DNA of 64,000 nt, from positions 1,777,308 through 1,841,307 of the forward strand of contig CP091135.1 in the NCBI GenBank assembly GCA_021582655.1, in the 5' to 3' direction. The number at the start of each line of letters is the position of its first letter. Position 1 is the stretch's first letter. The translations under genes and the position numbers were made by a program. This DNA comes from Nitrosomonas sp. Its GTDB lineage: Bacteria > Pseudomonadota > Gammaproteobacteria > Burkholderiales > Nitrosomonadaceae. Below, piece by piece: positions 19,156 to 29,500 of the stretch. Under the pieces are notes generated by a model. The model ran no database searches, had not been told where the DNA came from, and saw only the letters and a list, made by a program, of their open reading frames with translations.

Positions 19156-19902
19156 TTATACGGGATTCTCGATGTCCATGAACTGATGCCGGATGCCGAA
19201 CTGCTGCACAAGATGATCGCCGAGCGCTTGCACGCCGTATCGCTCAGTAGCGTGATGACCGGCCGCGATGAATGCCACACCCGATTCACGCGCAGCGTGT
19301 ACATTGTGCTCTGAAATTTCGCCGGTGAGATATGCATCGACACCTTGCCGGATCGCTTCCTCGAAATAACCTTGCGCCCCACCGGTACACCATGCGATAT
19401 TCCGAATCACTCTGGCACGATCGCCGACAATCATAGGCGGACGCATTACCGTACGTGCGATTATTCCCTCCAGAGCCGCCAACGTCATGGCTTCACCGAG
19501 CACTCCCCGCATCATGATATCCTGGCCACCGAATCGGCCGGTCTCAACAAATCCCAGTTTCTGGCCCAATAAGGCGTTATTACCAAATTGCGGATGCGAA
19601 TCGAGCGGCAGATGATACGCAAACAAATTGATCTGATGATTCATCAGCAATGCAATGCGGCGACTTTTAAGCCCGGTGATGCGCAAATCCTCACCACGCC
19701 AAAAATAACCGTGATGCACCAGCACGGCATCCGCATTGGCCGCCACTGCGGACTGCAGCAACGCCAACGACGCCGTAACGCCGCTCACGACCGTTTCAAT
19801 CTGGGTGCGCCCTTCCACTTGCAGGCCATTTGGGCAATAATCATGGAAACGGGATATGTCCAATAATTGATTCAGATAAGCTTCCAGTTCGTCGCGATGC
19901 AT
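19156..19902 (-). CDS. NIF3/YbgI family metal-binding protein
   Basis: The 248-residue protein matches the NIF3 family (annotated as GTP cyclohydrolase 1 type 2 homologue): CPNGLQVEG near the N-terminus, the metal ligands in VLVHHGYFWRGE and AYHLPLDSH, and the C-terminal AAGHHATERYG. Members form hexamer rings with a dinuclear metal site; the cellular role is not settled. The start at 19902 is chosen over 19923 because AAGGAGA lies at the right distance. It is divergent from a DegS-type protease gene, an arrangement I recall from other Proteobacteria. Confidence 0.92.
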   Translation of the reverse strand: MHRDELEAYLNQLLDISRFHDYCPNGLQVEGRTQIETVVSGVTASLALLQSAVAANADAVLVHHGYFWRGEDLRITGLKSRRIALLMNHQINLFAYHLPLDSHPQFGNNALLGQKLGFVETGRFGGQDIMMRGVLGEAMTLAALEGIIARTVMRPPMIVGDRARVIRNIAWCTGGAQGYFEEAIRQGVDAYLTGEISEHNVHAARESGVAFIAAGHHATERYGVQALGDHLVQQFGIRHQFMDIENPV

Positions 19903-19984
19903 CGGTCTTTCTCCTTGGCGCATATACTACACCGCATATATTCATAACCGTAGCGTTTTTTCTTCTCGGGAGTGCCTTGCTTTG

Positions 19985-21124
19985 ATGTACAGACTGTGGT
20001 TGATTTTTGCCCAAACGGCGGCTGTGCTGCTCGCAATATTTTTTGTGGTATCGACGCTTCGGCCCGATTTGTTATCCTGGCGGCCGCGTGGCGAGATAGT
20101 AACCGTCAGAGAAGTCGCACCTGCCGTAATTGCGGACAGATCCGACAGCTACGCCAAAGCCGCTGAAATCGCAATGCCGTCGGTCGTCAATATCTTCACC
20201 AGCAAGGAAGTCAAAGAACCGGGGCATCCGCTACTGGACGATCCGATGTTTCGCCGTTTTTTTGGTGAACAATTGGAAACCAAACCGCGGCGCACGTTCA
20301 GCCTGGGTTCCGGTGTGATCGTCAGCCCCAGCGGCTATGTTCTGACCAATCACCATGTCATCGAAACCGCCGAAGACGTTGAAGTCGCGCTGGTTGACGG
20401 CAGAAAAGCCAAGGCGAAGCTGATCGGCTCCGATCCAGAAACGGATCTGGCGGTACTAAAAATCGGCCTGAAAGATCTGCCGGCCATGGTATTCGGACAA
20501 TCACAGCACATCAAAGTGGGCGATGTGGTACTTGCGGTGGGCAATCCGTTCGGAGTCGGACAAAGCGTTACCATGGGCATCGTCAGCGCATTGAGCCGCA
20601 GCGGTGTGGGAATCAACACTTTCGAAGACTTCATTCAGACCGATGCAGCCGTCAATCCGGGCAATTCCGGCGGCGCATTGACCGATACTTCGGGTAATCT
20701 GGTCGGCATCAACACAGCGATATATTCACGTAGCGGCGGGTCCTTGGGTATCGGATTCGCGATCCCGATCCATGTCGCCAGCCAGATTATGGAAAAAATC
20801 ATCCAATCCGGCAGTGTCACTCGCGGCTGGCTTGGCGTCAGCATGCAGGATTTAACCGGAGAATTGGCGGAATCATTCGATATTGAAAATCTCTCCGGCG
20901 CACTGGTCGCCAGCGTATTGAAAGACGGCCCGGCAGACAAGGCGGGGATCAAACCCGGTGACATCTTGACCGCCATCGAAGGAAAATCGCTCAAAAATTC
21001 CTCGGAAATACTCAATCATGTCGCCGCGCTGCCACCCGGCGATGCGGTAACCGTCACCATCATTCGCAATAAGCAGCGGCAGTCGTTCCCGATCAAGGTC
21101 GGCGTACGTCCAAGGCAACGTTAG
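19985..21124 (+). CDS. Membrane-anchored periplasmic serine protease, DegS/AlgW type
   Basis: The 379-residue HtrA-family protease has one N-terminal membrane helix (LWLIFAQTAAVLLAIFFVV) instead of a cleaved signal, a trypsin-like domain with His124 (TNHHVI), Asp154 (ETDLAVL) and Ser228 (GNSGGA), and a single C-terminal PDZ domain. One PDZ and a membrane anchor fit DegS/AlgW rather than DegP/DegQ, which have two PDZ domains. Such proteases start regulated cleavage of an anti-sigma factor during envelope stress. No rpoE/rseA genes are in the window. A TTG directly before the ATG is not needed as start. Confidence 0.92.
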   Translation: MYRLWLIFAQTAAVLLAIFFVVSTLRPDLLSWRPRGEIVTVREVAPAVIADRSDSYAKAAEIAMPSVVNIFTSKEVKEPGHPLLDDPMFRRFFGEQLETKPRRTFSLGSGVIVSPSGYVLTNHHVIETAEDVEVALVDGRKAKAKLIGSDPETDLAVLKIGLKDLPAMVFGQSQHIKVGDVVLAVGNPFGVGQSVTMGIVSALSRSGVGINTFEDFIQTDAAVNPGNSGGALTDTSGNLVGINTAIYSRSGGSLGIGFAIPIHVASQIMEKIIQSGSVTRGWLGVSMQDLTGELAESFDIENLSGALVASVLKDGPADKAGIKPGDILTAIEGKSLKNSSEILNHVAALPPGDAVTVTIIRNKQRQSFPIKVGVRPRQR

Positions 21125-21162
21125 CCCGCCAATCATTCATCTCATAAAGCAAAGCGATCATC

Positions 21163-22815
21163 ATGAAAAGCATCTTACCCGCCAACGGACTCCGGTCTGT
21201 CATCGCACAATGGTTCAGCGTGAATATACTCGCGCTCGGGCGTGAAATGCGCCTATCTTATCTGCCACCGCTGATGGTATATGTCGCGGCGGGCATCTCG
21301 GGGTTGACCGGTATCGTCGGCACGTTCTACGTCAAGGAGAAATTAGGACTTTCTGCGGAATTTCTCGCCATGCTCGGGTTCTGGATGATGCTGCCGTGGG
21401 CGATCAAAATGCCGCTCGGGCACTTGGTCGATTTGATTTGGCGCTGGAAGGAATTGCTGGTGTACTTGGGTGCCAGTCTGATCATGTTGAGCCTTCTTAT
21501 GATGATCGGCTTGCTCGGACATACCGACGCCATGGCGGAAATTGCCGCGATTGAAACATGGTATATCGCGTCCGCACTGCTCGCACCGATCGGCTATGTG
21601 CTGCAAGATGTGGTCGCCGATGCGATGACTGTCGAGGCGGTGCCACGCGTCGATGAAAACGGCCGGAAACTGGACCCGGAACAACGCAAGCTGATGCACA
21701 TCACGATGCAAACACTGGGTCGGGTCGCGATCATCGGCGGCGGTGTGCTGGTATCGATCGCCAATGTATTTTTACTGCGCGATGCCGCTTCATTACCCGC
21801 GGCGGAAAAAGAAGCCGTCTACTTACTGGTATACCAACTGGCGCTGATTATCCCTTTCATTTCCGTTTGCGGTGTGGTATTCGCGTCCTGGCTGCAGCGA
21901 CAAGAACGCAAGCGTCTGCTCACACAAGGGCACAACCGGGAGCAGGTGGAAAACATGCTAAACGGACACATCGAAACCCCGCCAGTGAATTGGTGGATAC
22001 TCGGCGGCGGGCTGGCCTTTACCGTGATGTCGTTAGGTGTGGGTATCAGTGGTGTATCCGGCGGCGAAGAAATCGTTTTCACCGTTTCGATGACAATCAT
22101 CGTATTTCTGATGTGGCGGTTGACCGGGGAACTCGAGCCTGACGCGCGCAATGTACTGGTCGGCACCGCGATTATGATTTTTGTATTTCGCGCCATTCCG
22201 ACACCGGGCGCAGGCGCGACCTGGTGGATGATCGACGAACTGAATTTTGATCAGCAATTCCTCGCCGTGCTATCGTTGGTCGGGGCGGTACTGACATTAT
22301 TCGGCATGTTCATTTTCCGCCGCTTCATGGCCGAACGCTCGATCGCCTACGTCATCGTCTTCTTAACCGTGATCGGCACCTGCTTATCGCTGCCGATAAT
22401 CGGTATGTACTTCGGTTTGCACCAATGGACCGCCGCAATGACCAACGGCATCGTCGATGCACGCTTCATCACGCTGATCGATACCGCACTGGAATCGCCG
22501 CTGGGACAGATCGCAATGATACCGATGCTGGCGTGGATCGCCAATTCGGCGCCGGAAAAACTCAAGGCGACCTTCTTTGCCGTAATGGCATCCTTCACCA
22601 ACCTTGCGTTATCGGCCTCGCAACTTGGCACCAAGTATCTCAATCAAATTTATGACGTCAAGCGCGAAATAACGGATGCCGCCACAGGCCAAATCACCGT
22701 ACCGGCTGATTACAGCGAATTGGGGCAGTTGTTGATCACTGTGACACTGATCGGTTTCGTATTGCCGCTTGCCACTATTTTGATCATCAAGCGTTCGCGC
22801 TTCCGTAATGCATAA
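21163..22815 (+). CDS. Multi-span MFS transporter, folate-biopterin (BT1)-like
   Basis: A 550-residue integral membrane protein with about twelve predicted helices. The N-terminal half has GLTGIVGTFYVKEKLGLSAEFLAMLGFWMMLPWAIKMP..GHLVDLIWRWKE, a pattern like BT1/folate-biopterin carriers of the major facilitator superfamily, in which a conserved Asp and Arg lie in the loop after helix 2. Substrate cannot be predicted. A soluble loop around residue 240-265 (QRQERKRLLTQGHNREQ) separates the halves. It lies between the DegS-type gene and lysS; an AmpG-like permease is another possibility. Confidence 0.75.
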   Translation: MKSILPANGLRSVIAQWFSVNILALGREMRLSYLPPLMVYVAAGISGLTGIVGTFYVKEKLGLSAEFLAMLGFWMMLPWAIKMPLGHLVDLIWRWKELLVYLGASLIMLSLLMMIGLLGHTDAMAEIAAIETWYIASALLAPIGYVLQDVVADAMTVEAVPRVDENGRKLDPEQRKLMHITMQTLGRVAIIGGGVLVSIANVFLLRDAASLPAAEKEAVYLLVYQLALIIPFISVCGVVFASWLQRQERKRLLTQGHNREQVENMLNGHIETPPVNWWILGGGLAFTVMSLGVGISGVSGGEEIVFTVSMTIIVFLMWRLTGELEPDARNVLVGTAIMIFVFRAIPTPGAGATWWMIDELNFDQQFLAVLSLVGAVLTLFGMFIFRRFMAERSIAYVIVFLTVIGTCLSLPIIGMYFGLHQWTAAMTNGIVDARFITLIDTALESPLGQIAMIPMLAWIANSAPEKLKATFFAVMASFTNLALSASQLGTKYLNQIYDVKREITDAATGQITVPADYSELGQLLITVTLIGFVLPLATILIIKRSRFRNA

Positions 22816-22897
22816 CGGAATGTGCATTCACCCGGTGCGATTGCTGTAATTTCACACATGCAAGGTATAATCCGACACTTTATCTACCGATCACGAC

Positions 22898-24406
22898 ATG
22901 ACCCAAGACAACCCACCGGCCATCCCGCAGGACGAAAATCAAATCATCGCCGAACGGCGCGGCAAGCTGGCGCAATTGCGCCAAGCCGGCAATGCATTCC
23001 CGAATACCTTCCGGCGCGATCGCGTTGCATCGGCACTGCACCGTCAATTCGGCGAATTAACCAAAGAATCGCTGGAAGCGCAGTCGGTTACCGTCAAAGT
23101 CGCGGGACGCATGGTACTAAAACGGATAATGGGCAAAGCCAGTTTCGCGACCATCCAGGACATGAGCGGACGCATTCAATTGTACGTTTCCGATGATCAC
23201 AGCGGTGAAGCGGTGCACGCGGCGTTCAAACACTATGATTTGGGCGATATTCTCGGTGCACAAGGCACGTTGTTCAAAACCAAGACCGGCGAATTGTCGT
23301 TGCGGGTAACGCAATTACAATTACTGACCAAATCGTTGCGCCCACTACCGGAAAAATTCCACGGCTTGGCCGATCAGGAACAAAAGTACCGCCAGCGTTA
23401 CCTGGATTTAATTACCAACGAAGACGCGCGCAAGGTGTTCACCATGCGCTCCAGAATCATCCAGGCGATGCGCGAATTTTTCGTCGCGCGCGATTATCTT
23501 GAAGTGGAAACACCGATGATGCATCCGATCCCCGGCGGCGCCACCGCGCGGCCTTTCGTCACCCACCATAATGCGCTCGATATGGCATTGTATTTGCGCA
23601 TCGCACCGGAACTTTATCTGAAGCGGCTGGTGGTCGGCGGCATGGAGCGCGTGTTTGAAATCAACCGCAATTTCCGCAACGAAGGCATTTCCACCCGCCA
23701 CAACCCCGAATTCACCATGGTGGAATTCTACGAAGCCTACCAGGACTTCACCTATTTGATGGATTTCACCGAGAAAATGCTGGCCGAAATCGCGCAAAAA
23801 GTACTGGGCACCACGCAAGTCACGTATCAGGGTAAAACCATGGATCTGGCAAAACCGTTTGCGCGCCTGACCATCACCGCGGCAATCAAGAAATTCCATC
23901 CGGAATACACCGACGTGCAACTGAATGACCGCAATTTTCTGATCAACAAATTGCAAGCATTGAACATACACTTTAACCCGAAAGACGGCATCGGCGGACT
24001 GCAATTATCGCTGTTCGACGAAACCACCGAACACCTGCTGTTCGAACCCACTTTCATCGTCGACTACCCCGCCGAAGTCTCCCCGTTGGCGCGGCGCAAC
24101 GATACCAACCCGGACATCACCGACCGCTTCGAGCTGTACATCGCCGGCCGCGAAATCGCCAACGGCTTCTCTGAACTGAACGACCCGGAAGATCAAGCGG
24201 CGCGCTTTCTGGAACAAGCCAAAGCCAAAGACGCCGGCGACAAGGAAGCGATGCACTACGATGCGGATTACATCCGCGCGCTGGAATACGGCTTGCCGCC
24301 TACGGCGGGCGAAGGCATCGGCATCGACCGGCTGGTGATGCTGTTGACTGATAGTCCCAGTATCCGCGATGTGATTTTGTTTCCGCAGTTGCGGCGGGAA
24401 GAGTAA
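22898..24406 (+). CDS. lysS: Lysyl-tRNA synthetase, class II
   Basis: The 502-residue enzyme has an OB-fold anticodon-binding domain ([21 protein letters not shown]) and a class II catalytic core with motif 1 ([15 protein letters not shown]-like [13 protein letters not shown]), motif 2 ([18 protein letters not shown]) and motif 3 ([14 protein letters not shown]). It charges tRNA-Lys. Length and motifs are those of bacterial LysRS. It probably forms a single unit; the downstream interval is full of repeats. Confidence 0.98.
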   Translation: MTQDNPPAIPQDENQIIAERRGKLAQLRQAGNAFPNTFRRDRVASALHRQFGELTKESLEAQSVTVKVAGRMVLKRIMGKASFATIQDMSGRIQLYVSDDHSGEAVHAAFKHYDLGDILGAQGTLFKTKTGELSLRVTQLQLLTKSLRPLPEKFHGLADQEQKYRQRYLDLITNEDARKVFTMRSRIIQAMREFFVARDYLEVETPMMHPIPGGATARPFVTHHNALDMALYLRIAPELYLKRLVVGGMERVFEINRNFRNEGISTRHNPEFTMVEFYEAYQDFTYLMDFTEKMLAEIAQKVLGTTQVTYQGKTMDLAKPFARLTITAAIKKFHPEYTDVQLNDRNFLINKLQALNIHFNPKDGIGGLQLSLFDETTEHLLFEPTFIVDYPAEVSPLARRNDTNPDITDRFELYIAGREIANGFSELNDPEDQAARFLEQAKAKDAGDKEAMHYDADYIRALEYGLPPTAGEGIGIDRLVMLLTDSPSIRDVILFPQLRREE

Positions 24407-24504
24407 GAAATTCAGGGTAATTCGTTAAACGATCATGTAACACGGTTTTTATGGATAAATGATATCAAGACACGACCCTTTAGCACAGGTAGTGGAATTG
24501 GAGA

Positions 24505-24546
24505 CTTACAGCAATTAAGTGGAGGGCGGGCGAAGCCCGCTGTAAG
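24505..24546. repeat. Nested inverted repeat downstream of lysS
   Basis: CTTACAGC (24505-24512) pairs with GCTGTAAG (24539-24546), and inside it GCGGGC/GCCCGC (24526-24531, 24535-24540) closes a 3-base loop. The two stems compete for 24539-24540. It could terminate lysS, but no T-run follows; it may be a REP-like element. The rest of the 24407-24568 stretch shows nothing else. Confidence 0.45.
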
Positions 24547-24568
24547 CCAGTCCCGCTTGACTGCAATG

Positions 24569-24719
24569 TTAAGGAAACGCTGATTAATTCGACGAACGAG
24601 ATGAAACATGAGGCGCACGGAACACAGCAACCGAGACATATCAATAAGATAGGCGAGGGTGCGAGTACCGCGCAACGAAGTGATTCGCTCGTGCAGTCAA
24701 TTAATCAGCGTTTCCTTAA
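24569..24719 (-). mobile_element. MITE-like element, copy A (complete, 151 bp)
   Basis: The element is bounded by perfect 21-bp terminal inverted repeats that begin TTAAGGAAACGCTGATTAAT. It encodes no protein. Six further full, deleted or fragmentary copies are in this window at 34789, 41400, 42491, 43242, 54233 and 59045, sharing internal blocks such as GCACGAGCGAATCAC, TCGCCTATCTTATTGATA and GTTCCGTGCGCC. Size, terminal repeats and copy number fit a non-autonomous miniature transposable element. The right end supplies the stop codon of the methyltransferase-like gene. Confidence 0.85.
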
Positions 24720-25399
24720 ACAGGCTTGATAACCAGCATTTCATTGCCGCCTCGCTGAAACTCGTAAGGTACGCACATGACATCTACGCCGAAACCCTTT
24801 TCCACAAAATATTCATTCATCGTATGGAGATATGGTGATGAAGCGCCGCCGAGAGTAAGCAGCGGGAACACTCTCACTTCGCACGATACACGTAACATTT
24901 CCTGGAGGGCACGAAGATGGAACTCCGTCGATAAGTGCGCGCTGTATAGGAACAAGAAGTGGGAAGACAAGGCGATATCGAATTGCTCGTTCCCGAAAGG
25001 CAATGACGGCAGTTCGCCTGCGATGTACCTGCCTTGTTGTTTTCCAGAATCGAAGTCAGCGAGAAAATCTTCCATTGCGGACATGCGAATTCTGCCAAGT
25101 TGTTCAACCGATGGAATATCTTTCCAAACATAGTCGCCTTGGTTCTTGTGCATCTGGATCATCACAGTTTCATATGTTTCGGCGATGCGACTTCTGATTC
25201 GCGTAGTGTCAAAAACATAGACCGGATCGACTGAAACGACACTTCCACCGCGTTTAGTTAGCACGGTATTGAATGCAGCGGGACCATCTCCACAGCCGAG
25301 AATGCGAAGACTCAAATCTTTCTCAGTGAGGTTGAACATACTGACATATTCGTCATACGAACGTCCCCACGGCACGACTTTGTCAAGTGTAAACCCCAT
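24716..25399 (-). CDS. Class I SAM-dependent methyltransferase-like protein
   Basis: The 227-residue protein has a Rossmann-type SAM motif I (LRILGCGDGPAAFN), the acidic end of strand 2 (VVSVDPVYVFD), and a motif IV/V area (LPFGNEQFDIALSSHFLFLYS). This fits a class I methyltransferase, substrate unknown. The stop codon TAA lies inside the terminal repeat of the adjacent MITE-like element, so the original C-terminus may have been altered by the insertion. It stands alone between lysS and a dead toxin-antitoxin locus. The 240 bases upstream to 25639 show no gene. Confidence 0.75.
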   Translation of the reverse strand: MGFTLDKVVPWGRSYDEYVSMFNLTEKDLSLRILGCGDGPAAFNTVLTKRGGSVVSVDPVYVFDTTRIRSRIAETYETVMIQMHKNQGDYVWKDIPSVEQLGRIRMSAMEDFLADFDSGKQQGRYIAGELPSLPFGNEQFDIALSSHFLFLYSAHLSTEFHLRALQEMLRVSCEVRVFPLLTLGGASSPYLHTMNEYFVEKGFGVDVMCVPYEFQRGGNEMLVIKPV

Positions 25400-25639
25400 A
25401 CTAAAGTTTCACGCTTTTTTTATGAACCGATGATTCAATTATCTGGAATTTTGGATTATCGGGATTTTTTCTTGAGTGACAAGATAGCACTGATATCGAT
25501 CCTATTGATAGTGAACAGAAAAGGGTCAAACCTTACATTTAACATCACACTACCTCCCTCTTAGTAATCTGACAAAAAGAAAGAAAGGGCTTGGCTTGGC
25601 ATTTTAGATAAGTAGATTAATTCCAGAGCTATGCAGCGG

Positions 25640-25880
25640 CTAACATCCCATCCGGGATAAGACCAGTACCACTGGGTAGCATTTGAGGGTTTTTACCAAT
25701 ATTTTGGCACGTTCAATTCCCAAGTTAATTTTGTCGTGTTCGATGGCGGAGAGGGTTGATTGCGGAATACCGGTGAGGGCAGACAGCTCATTCTGGCTTA
25801 GTCCTTGGAGCTCGCGGATAATTTTACCGACTCGCTGACCGACACGTCGCATGTTTCTTTGCCAATTGATATTCGTCCAT
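25640..25880 (-). pseudogene. Decayed XRE-family antitoxin gene
   Basis: The main open part (25852 to 25640) encodes an XRE helix-turn-helix: GLSQNELSALTGIPQSTLSAIE. The natural start appears to be ATG 25880, overlapping the toxin stop as TAATG, and its first codons (MDEYQLAKKHAT) are in a frame one base off the HTH part. At the C-terminus the frame ends VLVLSRMGC, whereas removing one base would give the more family-like VLVFPGWDV. Two frame breaks make a functional antitoxin unlikely, though the HTH could still be translated from ATG 25852. Confidence 0.7.
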
Positions 25881-26132
25881 TATTTTCTCCGGTAATCGTG
25901 CGGTGAGATCTGCTCAACGAGAACATAAACTTCATTGTTGTCTATTTTATAGATAACCTGGTACTGCTGGTTTAACCGTGAAGAGCGATAGCCATTCCAT
26001 TTACCGGTTAAAGCTTTATTCACAAAACTTTTAATCAGCGCCAATCCTTATTGTCAGAAGATCGTTACCACATCCTTCCATTTTTCGCATTTCTTCAATA
26101 CCGATATCGGGCACGATTTTAATTGCTTCCCA
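25880..26132 (-). pseudogene. Decayed RelE/HigB-type toxin gene
   Basis: The frame ending at 25880 reads KALTGKWNGYRSSRLNQQYQVIYKI and ends in VYVLVEQISPHDYRRK, which is the conserved core and C-terminus of RelE-superfamily mRNA interferases. Upstream the same gene continues only in another frame (WEAIKIVPDIGIEEMRKMEG) with stops between, and no start codon with a ribosome site remains. The toxin precedes the antitoxin, the HigBA order. It is probably inactive. A second, shorter copy lies at 30124-30346. Confidence 0.7.
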
Positions 26133-26153
26133 ACACGTTTATGCTCGTAAACG

Positions 26154-26281
26154 TACCATAAATGGTATGTCAGTTTTTGAAAAAAGCCATGGGTTTTGTT
26201 TGTCCTGCAGAGAACATAAAACCACCTTGGCTTGTTGCCAGTAGCGGCGTGCTTACTATATCAACGTACCAAAAGGGTACG
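26154..26281. promoter_or_regulatory. Two operator-like inverted repeats with GTACC half-sites
   Basis: TACCAT-AA-ATGGTA (26154-26167) and CGTACC-AAAAG-GGTACG (26265-26281) lie upstream of the dead toxin-antitoxin locus, about 110 bases apart. They share the half-site TACC/GGTA, as would two binding sites of one autorepressor. The interval 26133-26521 holds no other gene and is AT-rich towards 26521. Confidence 0.35.
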
Positions 26282-26521
26282 CATCTGGACATCACACTCC
26301 CTTTCTTCTTAGTTCACTGATCAAGGTACATTAGCCGTGATCTCTTTACTGTAATAATTTTCTTACAACATTTAATAACACTACGATAGAATATCATTAA
26401 ATTTACATTATAGAATATGACATAGCAATTAAAAGCTTACGTAATAAGGAAGGATATAAAAATAATTAATATTATGTCTCAAATGCCTATTAAACATCAA
26501 TGAAATCCGGAAAGTGATTTT

Positions 26522-29500
26522 ATGCACTTCCGTTCACCCCCCAAACGATACGGTCAGCAGTCAATCAATATGAGTGAAAAGACACAACGCATCCCCGGCA
26601 GAACTTTTTTTCAATATGAAACCGGCGATACGATCTATATCTACAGCAGCTTAGAAAAAATTGTACTCACGACGGACAACAAGGAAAACTCGGACGAGTT
26701 GGTGTATATCGATACCAACAAGCACAATAAAATTTATGCCGATACCGTTCAGCTCAATGGCGATCTGGTGCTCAACCCAAAGTATTCTTTTCAATTATTT
26801 GCCCGTGAAATGAGATGCCTGATACCCGGCATAACCACGATACGCTCAAATGGTAAAAGTGGCGATGCGATAAAGAGTCGCCCCATAAAAGCGAACAAGG
26901 CAGGCAGAGGGATTGATGGAAAGAATAAATCTGGAGAACCGTATCATTGCACTGAAAATACACAGGATGGCCATCCAGGTGCTCATGCTGATGCATCCAT
27001 TGTCAGTGGTAACAATGGTAACAATGGTGGTGAGATCGTTTTGTATGCACACAAGCTAGTATTACCCGATGACAAGAGTCGATTGTCATGCGAAGCGCTC
27101 GGCGGCAATGGCCAGCAAGGGCAAGACGGACAAGATGGTGGTGATGGCGGTGCTGGATTTTATCGGCTTTACGATAGATTCTTAGGTAAAAGTATTTATC
27201 AATCGGGCTATGGCGGGCAAGGCGGTAATGCAACGTATGGTGGCAAAGGCGGCGATGGCGGCAATGGCGGAACGATCTCGATTTGGATCGAGTCGGCTTC
27301 TTTCGGAACTGACGACATCAGGAATAGGGGAGGTGCTGGCGGTAAGAAAGGAAATAATGGAACACCAGGTACAGGTGGAAAACACAGTAACAATCGCAGT
27401 GATCGCTCAACACCTGGTTTAAGTTATGAAGTAACAAGCGGAAGCTGGGATGCAGGATACACAACCATAACCTATTGGCGTATCTGGGAAAAAAGAAAAG
27501 ACGGCAATCGTGATGATCGCGAAGTTAGCACGACCCAAGCGCCCAATGGCGGATACACAGGTACAGCAAAACCCGATGGCAGTTCCGGCAAAGAAGGAAT
27601 CACCAATCTTCATTTCAACCCCGACACCCTGGCAAGCGCCACGCATCTCATGATGCTGCTGGAGCGTGCGCAAGCCATGCATCTCATTGCCGGTCTACGA
27701 GCGGAAGGTTCCATTTCCAAAGATACATTGCAGCAAAGTTTCAAGAGCATTTGTGAATTGCTCGATTGGATCATACAACGAAGTGCATGGGTGCAAGATG
27801 AGGGTAGGAAAAAAGCGGCCAACCGCAATCCGCTTGAAGTGCGCGCATTTGAAGATGTCTTTAACACCGCAAAGCGCTTAAGAAGCTATGCAGCGGCGGG
27901 TCTTAGCCCGTTTGGCGAGAATATTCTCGATCCCGTTATTCCAAACTTAAGCTATGACACGCTGGACACATTCTTGAGAGATAATATCGAGAATCTGAGG
28001 ATCATAGAGAAAGAATACCATGATGCCTTAGAGGCAGAAAATGGTTATGGAAACGAGCAAAATGCTTTTTCAAGGCGAACCAATGCCAATATAGCGTTGA
28101 GCAGCATCACCAAAGAGCAGAAAAGCAAATGTCTTGAGGTGCTTAGAGAAACGGCAGCAGAGATTGAGTCCATCGATCAATCCGTCTTTGAGCTAAAAGA
28201 ACAGCTCATTGATAGAGCGGATGCTTTCAAAGCGGCTGTCACGGCTTTTCAATTCCCCACTTGGAGTGAATTGGTCGAAGCAGCCACTATGATTGCATTC
28301 ACAAAGTATTTGGCGCCCGTAGAAGGCATTGATCTTCTGGTCAAGGGAATCACAGAAACAAGTAGCGATGATGAAACCAAAATAAAAAAAGATCTCATCA
28401 TCCAGGAAACGGGGACTCTTAAGGAAGATCTGGAGGGTTCTTTAAGAACCAGCTATAGCAGCTTGGGTACTATTGAATCTGGAGAGCAAAAATTATTGCT
28501 GGCCGATTTAGCGCAGTATAACAAGATTGTGCAGAAATTCATGCGGCTTTCGTCCGCAAAAGAACTCCACCAGCTCATACAGACTTTCTTTTCGACAGTA
28601 TCGGGAAAAAATGATTTAATCATACAATACAATAACCTGATACTTAAGATTGCACAACTTGATGAGCGCTTAAAAAACCTTGACGCCGAGCAAGCACAAA
28701 ATCTCGCGGACATGTCCGCACTCAACGACCCGGCGGTGGCTTATCTCACCGCATCGCTTGCCCGTCGGTATGGTGTCGTACTTGAACGATGCGCACACGA
28801 GCTATGCACCTTGGAAAGGGCTTATCGCTATAGCACCTTAGAGGATACTTCTAAAATTTTCAGGGACTTGTTTAGTGTAGACATGCAATGGGGTGGAAGC
28901 CGTGACATTCTCTATCACCTAACGCCTGGCAAGCTTCGCGATTGCAAACAAGAACTGGCTTTCGCTTACAAAAGCTATTTGAATGATCAAACCAACCAAC
29001 CGGCCAGGTTTCCGATCCACAATGCTGACCCTGGAATCATATTAAAACTACAACCCAATGACAAAAAACCTGGTTTTATCAAAGGCGATGGGGGTTACGC
29101 ATTTGAGTTCAGTATCGTGCGCACACAAAAGGAACAAGAAGAAAGTAGCGGTTTTGGACGCTATATTCATGAATTGGCTAGCGCTTATGATGTGCGACTT
29201 TCAGGTGATAAAGGCAATGCAGTCAAGCTTCGTGTCACGCTTCACGACGGCCACCATGAAAAAATCAGCGCTATTTTATTTCATGGGGCACGCGACACAA
29301 TCTATGGCAAATACGACACCTTTCATCAATATCAATTGAGAAGCGGCGTCAATTTTGAAACTATCACCGAACCACAGATCGTTGGTAGCGAATATCTGAA
29401 AAAGGCATTACTTCAATCTGAGCTGGATCAAGAAGTCTATCGACGCATAGGCCCCTATGGGAAGTGGCGCTTGTTCCTCCCAACTAAAAATGGTGCCAAC

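Noticed and set aside
23408-24004. 198-codon minus-strand frame within lysS
   Set aside because: Antisense shadow of the strongly conserved lysS; composition (many Phe, His, Gly) follows from the opposite frame.
27100-27390. Glycine repeats of the 1014-residue protein read as collagen
   Set aside because: The repeats are mostly Gly-Gly-X without a steady Gly-X-Y register or proline, so a collagen triple helix is not supported.
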